The notes: generated from the sequence alone by a model not told the origin. DNA of 64,000 nt from Arcobacter nitrofigilis DSM 7299 (GCF_000092245.1 NC_014166.1:2108001-2172000), one strand, 5' to 3'. Shown: positions 9,838 to 19,504, counted from the first letter of the stretch. Numbers and translations: made by a program.

Positions 9838-10518
9838 ATGTTAACAAAACAGTTAGCTGTAGAAAATTTAGATAAATTAATAGAAAGAGTTGAGGCTGCA
9901 AGACTTCAAGTATCTCATCATCATATAGTAAAAATCATAGCTATTAGTAAATATAGCCTATCAGAAGAAGTAGCAACTTTATATGGTGCAGGTCAAAGAG
10001 CATATGGTGAAAATAAAGTACAAGATTTAAAAGAGAAAATGGAAAAACTTGAAGAATTACCATTAGAATGGCACTTTGTAGGAAGACTTCAAAAAAATAA
10101 AATCAATAATTTGATTGATTTAAATCCAACATTAGTACAATCAATTGATTCACTTGATTTAGCTATAGAGTTCAATAAAAAACTTGCAGCAAAGAATAAA
10201 AAAATAAATGCCCTACTTCAAATAAACTCAGCATATGAGGAATCAAAAGCTGGTGTTATGCCAGAAGAGGCAATTGAAACATATAAAAAGATAATTGATA
10301 CATGTGCAAATATAAACCTAAAAGGTGTAATGAGTATCGGAGCTCATGTTGCAGATGAAGATATTATAAAAAAATCTTTTGAAACAACTAAAAAAATCTT
10401 TGATGAATTAGCACCACTTGGAGCAAAATATTGTTCTATGGGGATGAGTGGAGATTTTGAATTAGCTATTTCATGTGGTTCAAATATGATTCGAGTAGGT
10501 TCAAGTCTATTTAAATAG
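9838..10518 (+). CDS. YggS/PROSC family pyridoxal-phosphate homeostasis protein
   Basis: This is a PLP-binding, non-catalytic barrel protein of 226 residues that buffers free PLP. The PLP lysine is in IIAISKYSL (about residue 37). The family segments YGENKVQD, LEWHFVGRLQKNK and the C-terminal CSMGMSGDFELAISCGSNMIR (split here as CSMGMSGDFE and GSNMIRVGSS) are all present. It ends the forward operon, and its last codons form half of a long palindromic terminator. Confidence 0.94.
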   Translation: MLTKQLAVENLDKLIERVEAARLQVSHHHIVKIIAISKYSLSEEVATLYGAGQRAYGENKVQDLKEKMEKLEELPLEWHFVGRLQKNKINNLIDLNPTLVQSIDSLDLAIEFNKKLAAKNKKINALLQINSAYEESKAGVMPEEAIETYKKIIDTCANINLKGVMSIGAHVADEDIIKKSFETTKKIFDELAPLGAKYCSMGMSGDFELAISCGSNMIRVGSSLFK

Positions 10519-10525
10519 ACTTGAA
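10500..10525. terminator. 26-bp perfect palindrome between convergent genes
   Basis: The half-site TTCAAGTCTATTT is followed directly by its reverse complement, and spans the yggS stop codon. It lies between yggS (+) and the gene ending at 10531 (-), so it probably acts as a bidirectional terminator. No strong T-run follows on either side. Confidence 0.6.
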
Positions 10526-10530
10526 GATTA

Positions 10531-10920
10531 TCACTCTTTTATTTCTTTTATATACTCTTTTATAGTTTCAGTTACAGCTTCACTTGGAGCAACTTGAAAA
10601 TTAATTACAAAACTATTTTCTTTTTCACATACACCTATACTTCTTGGTCTCACTGCTAAAACATCTGGATTTTGTATTTCAAGTCCAAAACAAAATATAA
10701 TATTTTTTGCATTTATAATATCTTCACTTATAAAACTATTTGCTAAAGACTTTGTATGAGTATAGTGATCAAATATTGCAATAAATTTAATTACTGGATT
10801 ACTATTAATTTTATTTTGTAAAAACAAAATAATCTCATCTAAATTTTTATATTTTATTTCACTTTTATTATACTCAATCTCTAAAATATGATATTTCTCT
10901 TTAAATATCTTTTTCTTCAC
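10531..10920 (-). CDS. conserved hypothetical protein, DUF6858-like
   Basis: A 129-residue soluble protein with no signal peptide. The central segment FIAIFDHYTHTKSL, followed by DAKNIIFCFG-like residues (INAKNIIFCFGLEIQNP) and VRPRSIGVCE, matches what I recall of the DUF6858 family in Campylobacterota. That assignment is from memory and its function is unknown. It abuts the next minus-strand gene (10921) with no spacing, suggesting a two-gene unit. Confidence 0.7.
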   Translation of the reverse strand: MKKKIFKEKYHILEIEYNKSEIKYKNLDEIILFLQNKINSNPVIKFIAIFDHYTHTKSLANSFISEDIINAKNIIFCFGLEIQNPDVLAVRPRSIGVCEKENSFVINFQVAPSEAVTETIKEYIKEIKE

Positions 10921-11463
10921 TTATTCTCCTTTTATTGATAAAAATGACTCAAGAACACACTTCATTCTATTTTCAATATCACTTCCATCTTCATTCATAT
11001 AATCAGTTTGTATTTTATAAACTATTTTTTTATCCAAAATAAATTCAAATACTAAATATCCCGCAAAAAAGTTAGATTTTGTACCTTTTTTATTTTTATC
11101 TTTTTTATCATTTTCCAAAATATAATAATCAATCAAAACTTTTTTGTCACTCTTTACTGTTTTTTCTTTTGGAATATTTTTTTTCAAAATAGAATCTGCT
11201 TTTTTTGTATCATAAAATTCTTTTAAAACAGAAGACATAAAAACTGAATAATTTATCTCTGATTTAATTATATAATTATCTGATAATAATAAATCTTTAG
11301 CCAATGATACTTTTTTAGGGAAATAAATAGATTCAAAAGTTACACTCTTTTCTTGACACTCTACTCTCTTGCTTTTAGAATCTTTTTTTGTCATATTTTC
11401 AAATATCCCATATGCAAAAAATAAAATTATAGCAGAAATTATTGAAACTAATATTTTATCCAT
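10921..11463 (-). CDS. hypothetical membrane-anchored protein
   Basis: The 180-residue protein starts with a single hydrophobic segment (ILVSIISAIILFFAYGIF, residues ~4-21), then a lysine-rich, mostly hydrophilic domain with one cysteine near residue 36 and one near the C-terminus (MKCVLESFL). This suggests an inner-membrane anchor with a periplasmic domain. I do not recognise a family. It is directly followed by the DUF6858-like gene on the same strand, and its upstream region (11464-11541) is the intergenic gap before the ZIP gene. Confidence 0.65.
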   Translation of the reverse strand: MDKILVSIISAIILFFAYGIFENMTKKDSKSKRVECQEKSVTFESIYFPKKVSLAKDLLLSDNYIIKSEINYSVFMSSVLKEFYDTKKADSILKKNIPKEKTVKSDKKVLIDYYILENDKKDKNKKGTKSNFFAGYLVFEFILDKKIVYKIQTDYMNEDGSDIENRMKCVLESFLSIKGE

Positions 11464-11541
11464 AATAGCCCTATGTATTTAAATTAGGCTAATTATAAAC
11501 TTTTATTGTTAATTTAATGTTAAAATATTTATAAGATTTAC

Positions 11542-12249
11542 TTATATTATTGACTCACCTAACATGCCAATGATAAATCCAAAATTTACTCCAATAGCAA
11601 TTAATTTTCTTTTTTTATATTCTAATAATGGAGCAATATCTTGAAAGATAATATACATTATTCCACCAGCTGAAAATAGCATCAAAGATGAAGTAATCAA
11701 TATCTTATCATCTAAAAATACATAACCTAATAATGAAAATATTAGTCCAACAAAACTCAAAATAAATAGTATAAAAAGGGCTTTATAAGATGAGTGTTTT
11801 AAGTTCTTTAGTTCAGTATAAGAGTTAAAAGATTCTGGTAAGTTTTGTAAAGCTATAAAAATAGAGAGTAAAATTCCTACATTATGATTATAAACAAATA
11901 CAGCACCCAAAGCTATAGATTCAGGAATAAAATCCAATAACATAGCTATAACTTGAGGTATTTTATATCTATTTTTTTCAATTAATTTATCAAAAAAGAA
12001 AAAAGAGAGTCCACCTAAAATAAAGAGTGAAGTACTTAACAAAACAGGCAATTCTAACATGCCATCAGGAACTAAAACAAAAGAAATAGCAGAAAGCATA
12101 ACTCCTGTTGAAAAAGCTATTAAGTAATGAATAATAAGCTCTTTTAACTCTTTATTATGTACTCTACTTTCAAAATAATATGAAATCAAACCACCAATAA
12201 AAACTGTAGAACCAGCTAATAGAGAAAATAGAATAATTTCATAAAGCAT
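11542..12249 (-). CDS. ZIP family divalent metal transporter
   Basis: The 235-residue protein has about seven to eight hydrophobic helices. The ZIP metal-binding helix is recognisable as DFIPESIALGA (about residues 107-117), where classical ZIPs have HxxPEG, and a second helix carries ALQNLPESFNSY. It probably moves Zn2+ or Fe2+ into the cytoplasm. The usual first His is replaced by Asp, and the selectivity cannot be read from sequence. The start lies one base from the trpC stop, so the two may be co-transcribed. Confidence 0.85.
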   Translation of the reverse strand: MLYEIILFSLLAGSTVFIGGLISYYFESRVHNKELKELIIHYLIAFSTGVMLSAISFVLVPDGMLELPVLLSTSLFILGGLSFFFFDKLIEKNRYKIPQVIAMLLDFIPESIALGAVFVYNHNVGILLSIFIALQNLPESFNSYTELKNLKHSSYKALFILFILSFVGLIFSLLGYVFLDDKILITSSLMLFSAGGIMYIIFQDIAPLLEYKKRKLIAIGVNFGFIIGMLGESII

Positions 12250-12250
12250 A

Positions 12251-13042
12251 TTAATTTAGTGAGTTTTTAAATTTTTTCAACTCTTCTTCTATACTTGGAA
12301 CTCTCATAAAATGTTCACCTATTAAAAAAGCATCTGCTCCTATTTCACTCAAGTTTTTTATCATCTCTGTATTGCTTACACCACTTTCAGCAACAATTAT
12401 TTTTCCATTTGGAATCATAGGTATTAATCTTTCACAAAGAGTCATATCCATTTCCATCGTCTCAAGATTTCTATGATTTATTCCTATAATATGTGCCCCA
12501 CATTTCATAGCCTTTGTTAAATCTTCTTTATCATGCACTTCAACTAATACTTCTAATCCTAAATGAAGAGCATATTCATATAACTCTTTTAAATCTTTAG
12601 TAGATAAACTTTTTGCAATAAGAAGTATAAAATCTGCTCCATAAACTAAAGCTTCTACAATTTGGTATTTATCTAAAATAAAATCTTTTCGTAATAATGG
12701 AGTTGGTACATATCTTCTTATTTGTGTTAGGTACTCTAAATTTCCTTTGAAATAGTGAGGCTCAGTTAATACAGAAATTGCATTTGCTCCATTTTTTGAA
12801 TACTCTTGGGCAATAGATACTGGATCAAAATCCTCTTTTATTATTCCTTTACTAGGGCTAGCTTTTTTAACTTCTGCAATGATTCTAATTGGTTCTTCTT
12901 TAGTTGATGTTAAATATGGCTTTACATCTCTTGGAGCATATGGATTAGAGCTTAAGCTTCTTCCTAATAAGTCTAAAGGTATCTCTTTTTTTCTTCTTTC
13001 CACATCTTCTAAAGTTCTCTTATTTATCTCATCTAAAATCAT
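12251..13042 (-). CDS. trpC: indole-3-glycerol phosphate synthase
   Basis: TrpC converts the rearranged anthranilate ribotide to indole-3-glycerol phosphate in tryptophan synthesis. It is a 263-residue barrel with the conserved [11 protein letters not shown] segment (catalytic Lys), [37 protein letters not shown] and VAESGV. It is a stand-alone trpC; trpF lies far away at 26763-27353, so the trp genes are dispersed. The start overlaps the end of the TPR gene by four bases. Confidence 0.96.
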   Translation of the reverse strand: MILDEINKRTLEDVERRKKEIPLDLLGRSLSSNPYAPRDVKPYLTSTKEEPIRIIAEVKKASPSKGIIKEDFDPVSIAQEYSKNGANAISVLTEPHYFKGNLEYLTQIRRYVPTPLLRKDFILDKYQIVEALVYGADFILLIAKSLSTKDLKELYEYALHLGLEVLVEVHDKEDLTKAMKCGAHIIGINHRNLETMEMDMTLCERLIPMIPNGKIIVAESGVSNTEMIKNLSEIGADAFLIGEHFMRVPSIEEELKKFKNSLN

Positions 13043-14298
13043 TTTTTACTACACTCCTTAATTTTTTTCCAATGTAATTTAATTTCACTATCACTAAGCC
13101 CTACTTCATCAACAACTTTTTTCATAAGTTTATAGGCAACTTTACAATTTCCTAATTTGTAATTTCCCCAAGCTTTTGAATCAATATATGCTATGTTATT
13201 CGGCGCTTTACTTAAAGCTTTATCGACATACATAAGACCTTTTTTAACATCAACATCATAATCTATCAACAAATACCCCAAATAGTTTTGATAAACATGA
13301 CTATCTAAAACTGTCAATACATCATTGAATTTTGTAATGACACTATTTAAAACTTTTTTCTTATCTGGTGCTGTTTCAAATTCTAAAATAGCAATTTGAG
13401 CCAATAAATCAACATTCCCATCTTGTTTATAAAGTTTTCGCACTAACTTAAGAGCTTTTAGTGGTTGATCTGTTCTTTTATATAAACTCACTAATTTTAC
13501 ATCATCTACTTTTTCTTTTTCTAAAAATTTTATTGCTTCATTTATATCTTTTTTCTCTAAATATGCGATTAGAACTTTATATGTTTTATTAGCCATATCT
13601 TCATTATTTTCATTTTTATATGTTTGATATGATCTTTTTAAAACTGAAATAATTCCATCTACATTATTTTGTTCTTGATAAATAGATACCAATTTAGGAC
13701 AAACTGATGAGTCACATCCAAATAATCTAACATGCGTTTCAAGATAAGCCAAAGCTTCTGGTTTTTTGTTTAAATATGCATATAAAATATTTACAAGATT
13801 AAGAAGCGTATTTGAACTATTATTCATAGAATACGAAGTTTCAAAATATGAAGCTGCTTTTTTATAATCTTTTTTTACAAAATAAACATTTGCTAAAACT
13901 TCATAATTTAGAGCACTTTTATATTTACTTAAAAGTTCTTGTGCTACTTCTAAGGCTTTATTTGTTTGATTTAGATTAAGTAAGGAAACGCAATAAATTC
14001 TTAAAATCAATTCTCGCTCTTTTACATCATCACCAAGATGATTTTGCACTTTTTTTATAATATCTTTAAAATGACCAGTTGCTAAAGAGGCTCTTAAATA
14101 TCTTACAAAATATTCATAGTTATTAGTGTTGTCATATAATTTTTCATATAAAAATCTAGCTTGATTTATATCACCCTGTCTTTCATATTCTAAGGCATAT
14201 ACTATGTATAAGTCCTCATTGAAATCTTTATTTACCTCTTTTGCACATAAAGAACTTAGAAAAATAAATATTATTAGATATCTTTTATAGCTGGACAC
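13039..14298 (-). CDS. exported tetratricopeptide-repeat protein
   Basis: The 419-residue protein has an N-terminal hydrophobic stretch ([13 protein letters not shown]) that looks like a signal peptide, followed by repeated helical pairs of TPR/Sel1-like character across the whole chain. Examples are [20 protein letters not shown] and the C-terminal [20 protein letters not shown]. It probably scaffolds envelope protein complexes; no partner can be named. It overlaps the YkgJ-type gene upstream by 25 bases and trpC downstream by four. Confidence 0.8.
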   Translation of the reverse strand: MSSYKRYLIIFIFLSSLCAKEVNKDFNEDLYIVYALEYERQGDINQARFLYEKLYDNTNNYEYFVRYLRASLATGHFKDIIKKVQNHLGDDVKERELILRIYCVSLLNLNQTNKALEVAQELLSKYKSALNYEVLANVYFVKKDYKKAASYFETSYSMNNSSNTLLNLVNILYAYLNKKPEALAYLETHVRLFGCDSSVCPKLVSIYQEQNNVDGIISVLKRSYQTYKNENNEDMANKTYKVLIAYLEKKDINEAIKFLEKEKVDDVKLVSLYKRTDQPLKALKLVRKLYKQDGNVDLLAQIAILEFETAPDKKKVLNSVITKFNDVLTVLDSHVYQNYLGYLLIDYDVDVKKGLMYVDKALSKAPNNIAYIDSKAWGNYKLGNCKVAYKLMKKVVDEVGLSDSEIKLHWKKIKECSKK

Positions 14299-14657
14299 TC
14301 TTCTTTTACCTCATTAATTCTTGTTTTAAAATAGTCCCAAAAAGGGAAGGTTCTACACTGTTTTGGTCTTGCTTCATACACTGAACATTGTCTTTTTCCC
14401 AAATCAAAAAAGACACAAGCATAATTATTTTCTGCCAATCTTTTTTCATTGATTGTATATTTATAGCCTACTTTTCTTAAAAACTTATGTACTAACTCAT
14501 CTACTTCTATATTTAAAAGTTTTGCCAAATCTTCTTGTTCAGTTTTATTTATCCAAATATAACCACTCTCACCTATGCAACAATTCCCTGCGCAAGTATC
14601 ACAAGCTTTTGGATTGAAACTATAGGGGAAACCATCTTGTTTTATTATTTCATTCAT
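14274..14657 (-). CDS. YkgJ-type cysteine-cluster protein
   Basis: A 127-residue protein of the YkgJ/CxxCxxCC family, thought to bind zinc or an Fe-S centre. Cysteines are arranged as CDTCAGNCC near residue 19, then C (NYACVFF), C (RQCSVY) and C (PKQCRTFPFW), with the family ending of RPKQCRTFPFWDY. It overlaps the methyltransferase gene upstream by four bases and the TPR gene downstream. Confidence 0.85.
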   Translation of the reverse strand: MNEIIKQDGFPYSFNPKACDTCAGNCCIGESGYIWINKTEQEDLAKLLNIEVDELVHKFLRKVGYKYTINEKRLAENNYACVFFDLGKRQCSVYEARPKQCRTFPFWDYFKTRINEVKEECPAIKDI

Positions 14658-15364
14658 ATATCAACTTTTATACTATGTGTTGAAGATACTTTATAAATAC
14701 CTTGAACCTCTTTTGTAAAATCTTTTTCATCAAATACAATGATCGGACTTAATATTCGCATCAAAGATTTTGAATTTTTTCTTGCATAAATCAATACTAA
14801 AGTAGCATCTTTTCCAAACTTGGGATGTACAAATTGTATGGACTCAATATTTAATTTATTTTCATTTAAAAGATGCATAATATCATTTAACTGCTTAACA
14901 TCATAACAGAAGAAAAACTTACCGTTTTGATTTAATATTTTTGAAGTTTTTGATATAAAATCAACTAAAGGCATAGAGTCATTATATCTTGCTATTTTTA
15001 TGTTTTCATTTTCACTTTTTACTACATTTGTATGGTAAAAAGGTGGATTTGAAACACAGATATCAAAGGTTTTATCAAAATTAATATCTTGATATTTACC
15101 TTTGTATATTTTTGATTCTATTTTATTATTTTTAGAATTTATCTTTGTCAACTCTTGAAACTTTTCTTGAACTTCACATTGATTTAGATTTAATCTTGGG
15201 TTATCCCTAGCAACTAAAAGTCCCAATATCCCACTTCCACTTCCTATATCTAAAAGTTCACCTTTTATGTTTTTAAAGATTTTTAAATTTGTATTTATAA
15301 AATGATGTAAAAAGTGAGTATCACTATTGTAGCAATATCCATCTTGTGGTTGATATAGAAGCAA
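14654..15364 (-). CDS. TrmN6-like tRNA (adenine-N6) methyltransferase
   Basis: A class I SAM-dependent methyltransferase of 236 residues. Motif I is LLDIGSGSGILGLL (about residues 37-50) and the N6-adenine catalytic motif is NPPFY (about residue 110). Size and layout match the family that modifies A37 of tRNA-Val (YfiC/TrmN6). The substrate is inferred from family. It is the first gene of the minus-strand group running to 10531; the gap 15365-15521 separates it from the divergent oor operon and must hold both promoters. Confidence 0.82.
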   Translation of the reverse strand: MLLYQPQDGYCYNSDTHFLHHFINTNLKIFKNIKGELLDIGSGSGILGLLVARDNPRLNLNQCEVQEKFQELTKINSKNNKIESKIYKGKYQDINFDKTFDICVSNPPFYHTNVVKSENENIKIARYNDSMPLVDFISKTSKILNQNGKFFFCYDVKQLNDIMHLLNENKLNIESIQFVHPKFGKDATLVLIYARKNSKSLMRILSPIIVFDEKDFTKEVQGIYKVSSTHSIKVDI

Positions 15365-15521
15365 ATAAGCCCTTTATTATTTTTTTGTATTGTACTAAAA
15401 ACTCTCTAATAATGCTTTGAAGTAAAATTATAATTACTTATATAATACATTTAGCCTATATTAGATATTATTTTAACATAAACTTTAATATTTTTATTTA
15501 ATAAAAACAAAAGGAGATAAA

Positions 15522-15836
15522 ATGACCTCAATGGAAACTCCACTTAATACACCAGTTTGGATTGATGCAAAAAGGTGTAAAGCATGTGACCTTTGTGCTT
15601 CTGTTTGTCCTGCAGGTGTTCTTGCTATGACATATGATTCTACTTCGACACTTGGTTCAAAGGTTAGAATCATCTCAAAAGAGTCATGTATTGGATGCGG
15701 TGATTGTGAATATGCTTGTCCTGATTTTGCAATAAGTGTAGCCACTAAACATGAGTACAAGTTTGCAAAACTAACAGAAGAGTCAAAACAACGAGCTAGA
15801 ATACTAAAAGAAAACAATTACAGAATCAAGGATTAA
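15522..15836 (+). CDS. oorD: 2-oxoglutarate:acceptor oxidoreductase, ferredoxin subunit OorD
   Basis: A 104-residue dicluster ferredoxin, the electron-transfer subunit of the CoA-acylating 2-oxoglutarate oxidoreductase that replaces the dehydrogenase complex in the Campylobacterota TCA cycle. Two [4Fe-4S] motifs are visible: CKACDLCASVCPAG (about residues 19-32) and CIGCGDCEYACPDF (about 53-66). A strong site (AAAGGAGAT) precedes ATG 15522. It is the first gene of oorDABC, as in Helicobacter and Campylobacter. Confidence 0.95.
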   Translation: MTSMETPLNTPVWIDAKRCKACDLCASVCPAGVLAMTYDSTSTLGSKVRIISKESCIGCGDCEYACPDFAISVATKHEYKFAKLTEESKQRARILKENNYRIKD

Positions 15837-15838
15837 TA

Positions 15839-16969
15839 ATGTCAAGAGAATTAATATGTACAGGAAATGAATTAGCAGCTATTGCATCTGTTGATGCAGG
15901 ATGTGAGTTTTTTTCTGGATATCCTATTACTCCCTCAAGTGAAGTTATGCATACAATTTCAGACTTACTTCCAGCCTCAGGTGGTGCTGCTATTCAAATG
16001 GAAGACGAAATAGCAGGGATTTGTGCAGCACTTGGTGCTTCAATGAGTGGAAAAAAATCACTAACAGCTACAAGTGGACCAGGTATTTCACTAAAAGCTG
16101 AAAATATTGGTCTTGGATTTATAGCAGAAGTTCCCCTTGTAATCATAAATGTAATGAGAGGAGGACCATCAACTGGACTTCCTACTCGTGTGGCACAAGG
16201 TGATATTTTACAAGCAAAAAATCCTACACATGGGGATTATAACTCTATTACTTTATGTGCTGGAAATCTATCTGAGTGTTATACTGAGACAGTTCGGGCA
16301 TTTAATTTAGCTGATAGATTTATGCAACCTGTATTTGTGTTACTAGATGAAACAATTGGACACATGAGTGGAAAAGCAGTTATTCCTACACTTGAAGAGA
16401 TAAAAAAGAGTATCTTTTATAGAAAAACTTTTGATGGCAATCCAGAAGATTATGAACCATATAATGTACCTTCAGACCAACCAGCAGTTTTAAATCCTAT
16501 GTTTAAAGGATATAAATATCACTACACTGGACTTCACCATGACTTTAATGGACATCCAACTGAAGATGAAACAATGTGTGAAAACTTAATAGAGAGGTTA
16601 TTTAATAAAGTTGATGAACATCTAGATGAAATAGAATCATATGAAGAGTATATGCTAGATGATGCTGATATGATGATTATAGCTTATGGATCACTTTCAC
16701 TTTCAGCAAAAGAAGCTGTAAATAGACTAAGAGAAGAAGGTATAAAAGTAGGACTTTTTAGACCAATAACACTTTGGCCAAGTCCAGCTAAAAAAATCAA
16801 AGAGTTATGTGATAGATTTGAGAAGGTTTTAGTTTGTGAACTAAATCTTGGACAATATATTCAAGAGATACAAAGAGCAAGCCAAAGATTGGAATTCGAT
16901 ACTTTGTTTAAAGCAAATGGTAGACCAATAGCTCCACTTGAAATAATCAAAAAAATCAAAGGAATGTAA
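15839..16969 (+). CDS. oorA: 2-oxoglutarate:acceptor oxidoreductase alpha subunit OorA
   Basis: A 376-residue subunit carrying the pyrimidine-binding and transketolase C-terminal domains. FSGYPITPSSEVMH near residue 21 and TATSGPGISLKAE near residue 78 are diagnostic for the alpha chains of 2-oxoacid oxidoreductases. The C-terminal half has GLFRPITLWPSPAKKI, where the rearranged transketolase-C domain contacts CoA. Two bases separate it from oorD and one from oorB. Confidence 0.95.
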   Translation: MSRELICTGNELAAIASVDAGCEFFSGYPITPSSEVMHTISDLLPASGGAAIQMEDEIAGICAALGASMSGKKSLTATSGPGISLKAENIGLGFIAEVPLVIINVMRGGPSTGLPTRVAQGDILQAKNPTHGDYNSITLCAGNLSECYTETVRAFNLADRFMQPVFVLLDETIGHMSGKAVIPTLEEIKKSIFYRKTFDGNPEDYEPYNVPSDQPAVLNPMFKGYKYHYTGLHHDFNGHPTEDETMCENLIERLFNKVDEHLDEIESYEEYMLDDADMMIIAYGSLSLSAKEAVNRLREEGIKVGLFRPITLWPSPAKKIKELCDRFEKVLVCELNLGQYIQEIQRASQRLEFDTLFKANGRPIAPLEIIKKIKGM

Positions 16970-16970
16970 G

Positions 16971-17804
16971 ATGGCTTTTAATTATGACAAATATTTACGA
17001 ATAAATAAAATGCCAACTTTATGGTGTTGGGGTTGTGGTGATGGGGTTATTTTAAAAGCCTTAATTAGAGCTATTGACGAACTTGGTTGGGATATGAATG
17101 ATGTATGTGTAGTATCAGGAATTGGTTGTTCTGGAAGATTTTCTTCTTATATGAACTGTAATACAGTTCATACAACACATGGAAGAGCAATAGCCTATGC
17201 CACAGGTATCAAAATGGCAAATCCAGACAAACATGTTATCTGTGTAACAGGTGATGGGGATGGTCTTGCTATTGGTGGAAATCATACTATTCATGGATGT
17301 AGAAGAAATATAGATATAAATCACATAGTTGTAAATAACTTCATCTATGGTCTTACAAACTCACAAACAAGTCCAACAACTCCTCAAGGAATGTGGACAG
17401 TTACTATGAAAAGAGGAAATATCGATCCTACTTTTGATCCTTGTAAACTTGCAATTGGGGCTGGAGCTTCTTTTGTGGCAAGGGAGAGTGTAACTGAACC
17501 TAAAAAATTAGAAAGACTACTAAAAAATGGTCTAAGTCATAATGGATATAGCTTTTTTGATATCTTTTCAAACTGTCATATAAACTTAGGAAGAAAAAAT
17601 AAAATGAATTCAGCTATGGCAAATCTTGATTGGATAAAAGATATAACCGTTCCAAAAAATAAATTTGAAAAACTAAGTGATGAAGAAAAAGTTGGAAAAT
17701 TTCCAACAGGAATTTTAAAACAAGATGAAGAAGCTAAAGAATATACAGACCTATATGAAAAAGTAAAAACAGCTCAAAAAAACAAAACTGCTGTAGAATT
17801 TTAA
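16971..17804 (+). CDS. oorB: 2-oxoglutarate:acceptor oxidoreductase beta subunit OorB
   Basis: A 277-residue TPP-binding subunit. The motif LWCWGCGDGVI (residues ~18-28) provides cysteines of the family. GDGDGLAIGGNH (about residues 96-107) with the later NNFIYGLTNSQTSPTT form the thiamine diphosphate/Mg2+ site. It pairs with OorA to form the catalytic centre. It starts directly after oorA and ends 9 bases before oorC. Confidence 0.95.
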   Translation: MAFNYDKYLRINKMPTLWCWGCGDGVILKALIRAIDELGWDMNDVCVVSGIGCSGRFSSYMNCNTVHTTHGRAIAYATGIKMANPDKHVICVTGDGDGLAIGGNHTIHGCRRNIDINHIVVNNFIYGLTNSQTSPTTPQGMWTVTMKRGNIDPTFDPCKLAIGAGASFVARESVTEPKKLERLLKNGLSHNGYSFFDIFSNCHINLGRKNKMNSAMANLDWIKDITVPKNKFEKLSDEEKVGKFPTGILKQDEEAKEYTDLYEKVKTAQKNKTAVEF

Positions 17805-17813
17805 GGAATTAGT

Positions 17814-18371
17814 ATGAGTAAAATATTGATGAGATTTACAGGTGTTGGTGGTCAAGGAGTTTTACTAGCAGGTGCAATCTTCGCAGCTGCAAAAATCAAT
17901 GCAGGTGGATACGGTCTAAAAACTGCCACATATACCTCACAAGTAAGAGGAGGAGCAACAGTTGTTGATATAACACTAGATGACAAAGAAATCCTATATC
18001 CATACGCAAATGATGGAGAAATAGACTTCATGTTATCAGTTGCCCAAGTTTCATACGACCAATTTAAAAATGGTGTAAAAAAAGGTGGAGTAATAGTAAT
18101 AGAACCAAACCTAGTAAAACCCACAGAAGAGGACAAAAAAAGATGGAAAATCTACGAAATCCCAATCATCACAATAGCAAAAGAAGAAGTAGGAAATGTA
18201 ATCACCCAATCAGTCCTAGCCCTAGCAATTGCTAACTTCATGACGGGAGAAAGTATAGATAACAAAATCTTAAAAGAGACAATGCTTTCAAAAGTACCAG
18301 CAAAAGTGCACGAGATAAATAACAAAGCCTTTGATTTAGGCTTGGAGTATGCTAGACAAGTGTCTAGTTAA
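17814..18371 (+). CDS. oorC: 2-oxoglutarate:acceptor oxidoreductase gamma subunit OorC
   Basis: A 185-residue gamma domain with the typical FTGVGGQGVLLAGAIFA start (residues ~8-24) and the TYTSQVRGGATVVDI segment. It completes the four-subunit enzyme. The last 182 bases before the stop (18184-18365) recur, with ten differences, at 23806-23987. Thus the accessory region downstream is bracketed by two versions of the oorC 3' end. A perfect hairpin follows the stop. Confidence 0.95.
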   Translation: MSKILMRFTGVGGQGVLLAGAIFAAAKINAGGYGLKTATYTSQVRGGATVVDITLDDKEILYPYANDGEIDFMLSVAQVSYDQFKNGVKKGGVIVIEPNLVKPTEEDKKRWKIYEIPIITIAKEEVGNVITQSVLALAIANFMTGESIDNKILKETMLSKVPAKVHEINNKAFDLGLEYARQVSS

Positions 18372-18381
18372 ATAATTTTAA

Positions 18382-18409
18382 GTATGTTAGATACTCTTAT
18401 CTAACATAC
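18382..18409 (+). terminator. hairpin after oorDABC
   Basis: An 11-bp perfect stem (GTATGTTAGAT with its complement) around the loop ACTCTT lies 11 bases after the oorC stop. No long T-run follows, so it may be a processing or weak termination structure rather than a classical intrinsic terminator. Confidence 0.6.
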
Positions 18410-18441
18410 CAATTCAAGTATAGGCATATTTTTTATATCAA

Positions 18442-18555
18442 TCATAATGGCTTACCTTTTTTATAAAATTCTTTTATTTGAGCCGCATAACCTAATTCAT
18501 TAGCTAAAATAAATTGTAATACTTGCTCTCTACATTTACTTCCAAATATTGCTTC
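18442..18555 (-). pseudogene. remnant of a winged-helix (ArsR-like) regulator N-terminus
   Basis: On the minus strand the frame from 18555 reads 37 codons (EAIFGSKCREQVLQFILANE, then LGYAAQIKEFYKKG) before a stop. It is preceded directly by a stop codon where the start should be. The segment matches the beginning of short winged-helix proteins of the type IFGSKTREKILLFL that often precede nucleotidyltransferase-like domains. Both ends are missing, so it is a gene fragment at the oorC-proximal edge of the island. Family identity is from memory. Confidence 0.55.
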
Positions 18556-18637
18556 TTAACCTATATAATAGTTTATATGACATATGTTCTATGTTAATAA
18601 ATTTATTTTGTCAATATAAAATAAAATCTATTTATTT

Positions 18638-19504
18638 TTAATTAAGCATCCTATCCCCTGAATTTTCATCTCCTTTTTGGCTATACTTATTAATGATTTT
18701 TTGTTTTATTTTTTCATATTGTTGCTTTAACTTTGCACCATCTCTATCAGTAATATTTAGTAATAATTGAAGTTCTAAATAATCTTTTTTATATATATAA
18801 TCTTGCCCATCAGACCAAATAGATGTATAAAAAGAATCTTTATCTAGCTTAACTATTATTTTTTCTTTTGATACAATTGTCCCACTTTTTGCTGGATAAC
18901 TCATAATCTCAAATTCATATAATCCATGTCCCAAATATTTAATTAAGTGATATTGTGTGTATATTTCTTTATTGTCAACTAGTGCTCTAATATATTTTTG
19001 ATTGTTAATGGTTATCGTTTCAATTGGCATAATGTATTTATTACTTTTAGTACAATTAATTAAATCTATTTTTTTAACAATATGATCACCGTTAAGCTCA
19101 GATAGCAATTCATATAAACATCCAGGATGAATAGGCTCATTATCAAAAGTAAAACTTTTAAATGTAACGTTTTCAAAAAAAAGCATTTGAAGTTCTTTTT
19201 TCCTATCAATATATGCCATTGATATACAGCTTTCTGTATTGCAATTTCTTTGTCGTTCTCTAATCCATTTGTATTGACTTTCTTTAATTAGTTCAATTTT
19301 TTCTTTTGAAACATTTTTTAGTAATTGAGAATAAAGATTATTTAACTCTTTATCATCTTTTGATAAATATTCATTAGCACATATAATATATTCTGCAGTA
19401 CCTTTTTTAACATTGTTACAATCAAAACTTGGCTTGTAAAATTTTACATTTTCTGCAAAAATTAAACTACTAAAAAATATTAAGATTAAAAATATATTTT
19501 TCAC
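18638..19504 (-). CDS. secreted protein with an LprI-type (DUF1311) domain
   Basis: The 288-residue protein has a clear signal peptide (FLILIFFSSLIFA, residues ~4-17). Residues ~28-110 match the LprI/DUF1311 pattern: AEYIICANEYLSKDDKELNNLY followed by SQYKWIRERQRNC (shown split) and two paired cysteines. LprI proteins are known as lysozyme inhibitors in some bacteria. The remaining ~180 residues are unrecognised. GTG 19504 overlaps the stop of a 44-residue ORF (TTGTGA), so its translation is probably coupled. The C-terminal tail (ENSGDRMLN) and DNA at 18638-18665 resemble the sequence at 20632-20660 beside the transposase remnant, so the 3' end may have been rewritten by that element. Confidence 0.75.
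   Translation of the reverse strand: MKNIFLILIFFSSLIFAENVKFYKPSFDCNNVKKGTAEYIICANEYLSKDDKELNNLYSQLLKNVSKEKIELIKESQYKWIRERQRNCNTESCISMAYIDRKKELQMLFFENVTFKSFTFDNEPIHPGCLYELLSELNGDHIVKKIDLINCTKSNKYIMPIETITINNQKYIRALVDNKEIYTQYHLIKYLGHGLYEFEIMSYPAKSGTIVSKEKIIVKLDKDSFYTSIWSDGQDYIYKKDYLELQLLLNITDRDGAKLKQQYEKIKQKIINKYSQKGDENSGDRMLN

Noticed and set aside
15494-15817. 107-codon open frame on the minus strand opposite oorD
   Set aside because: It lies entirely opposite a ferredoxin gene with clear cysteine motifs; the reverse frame has no recognisable domain or start context.
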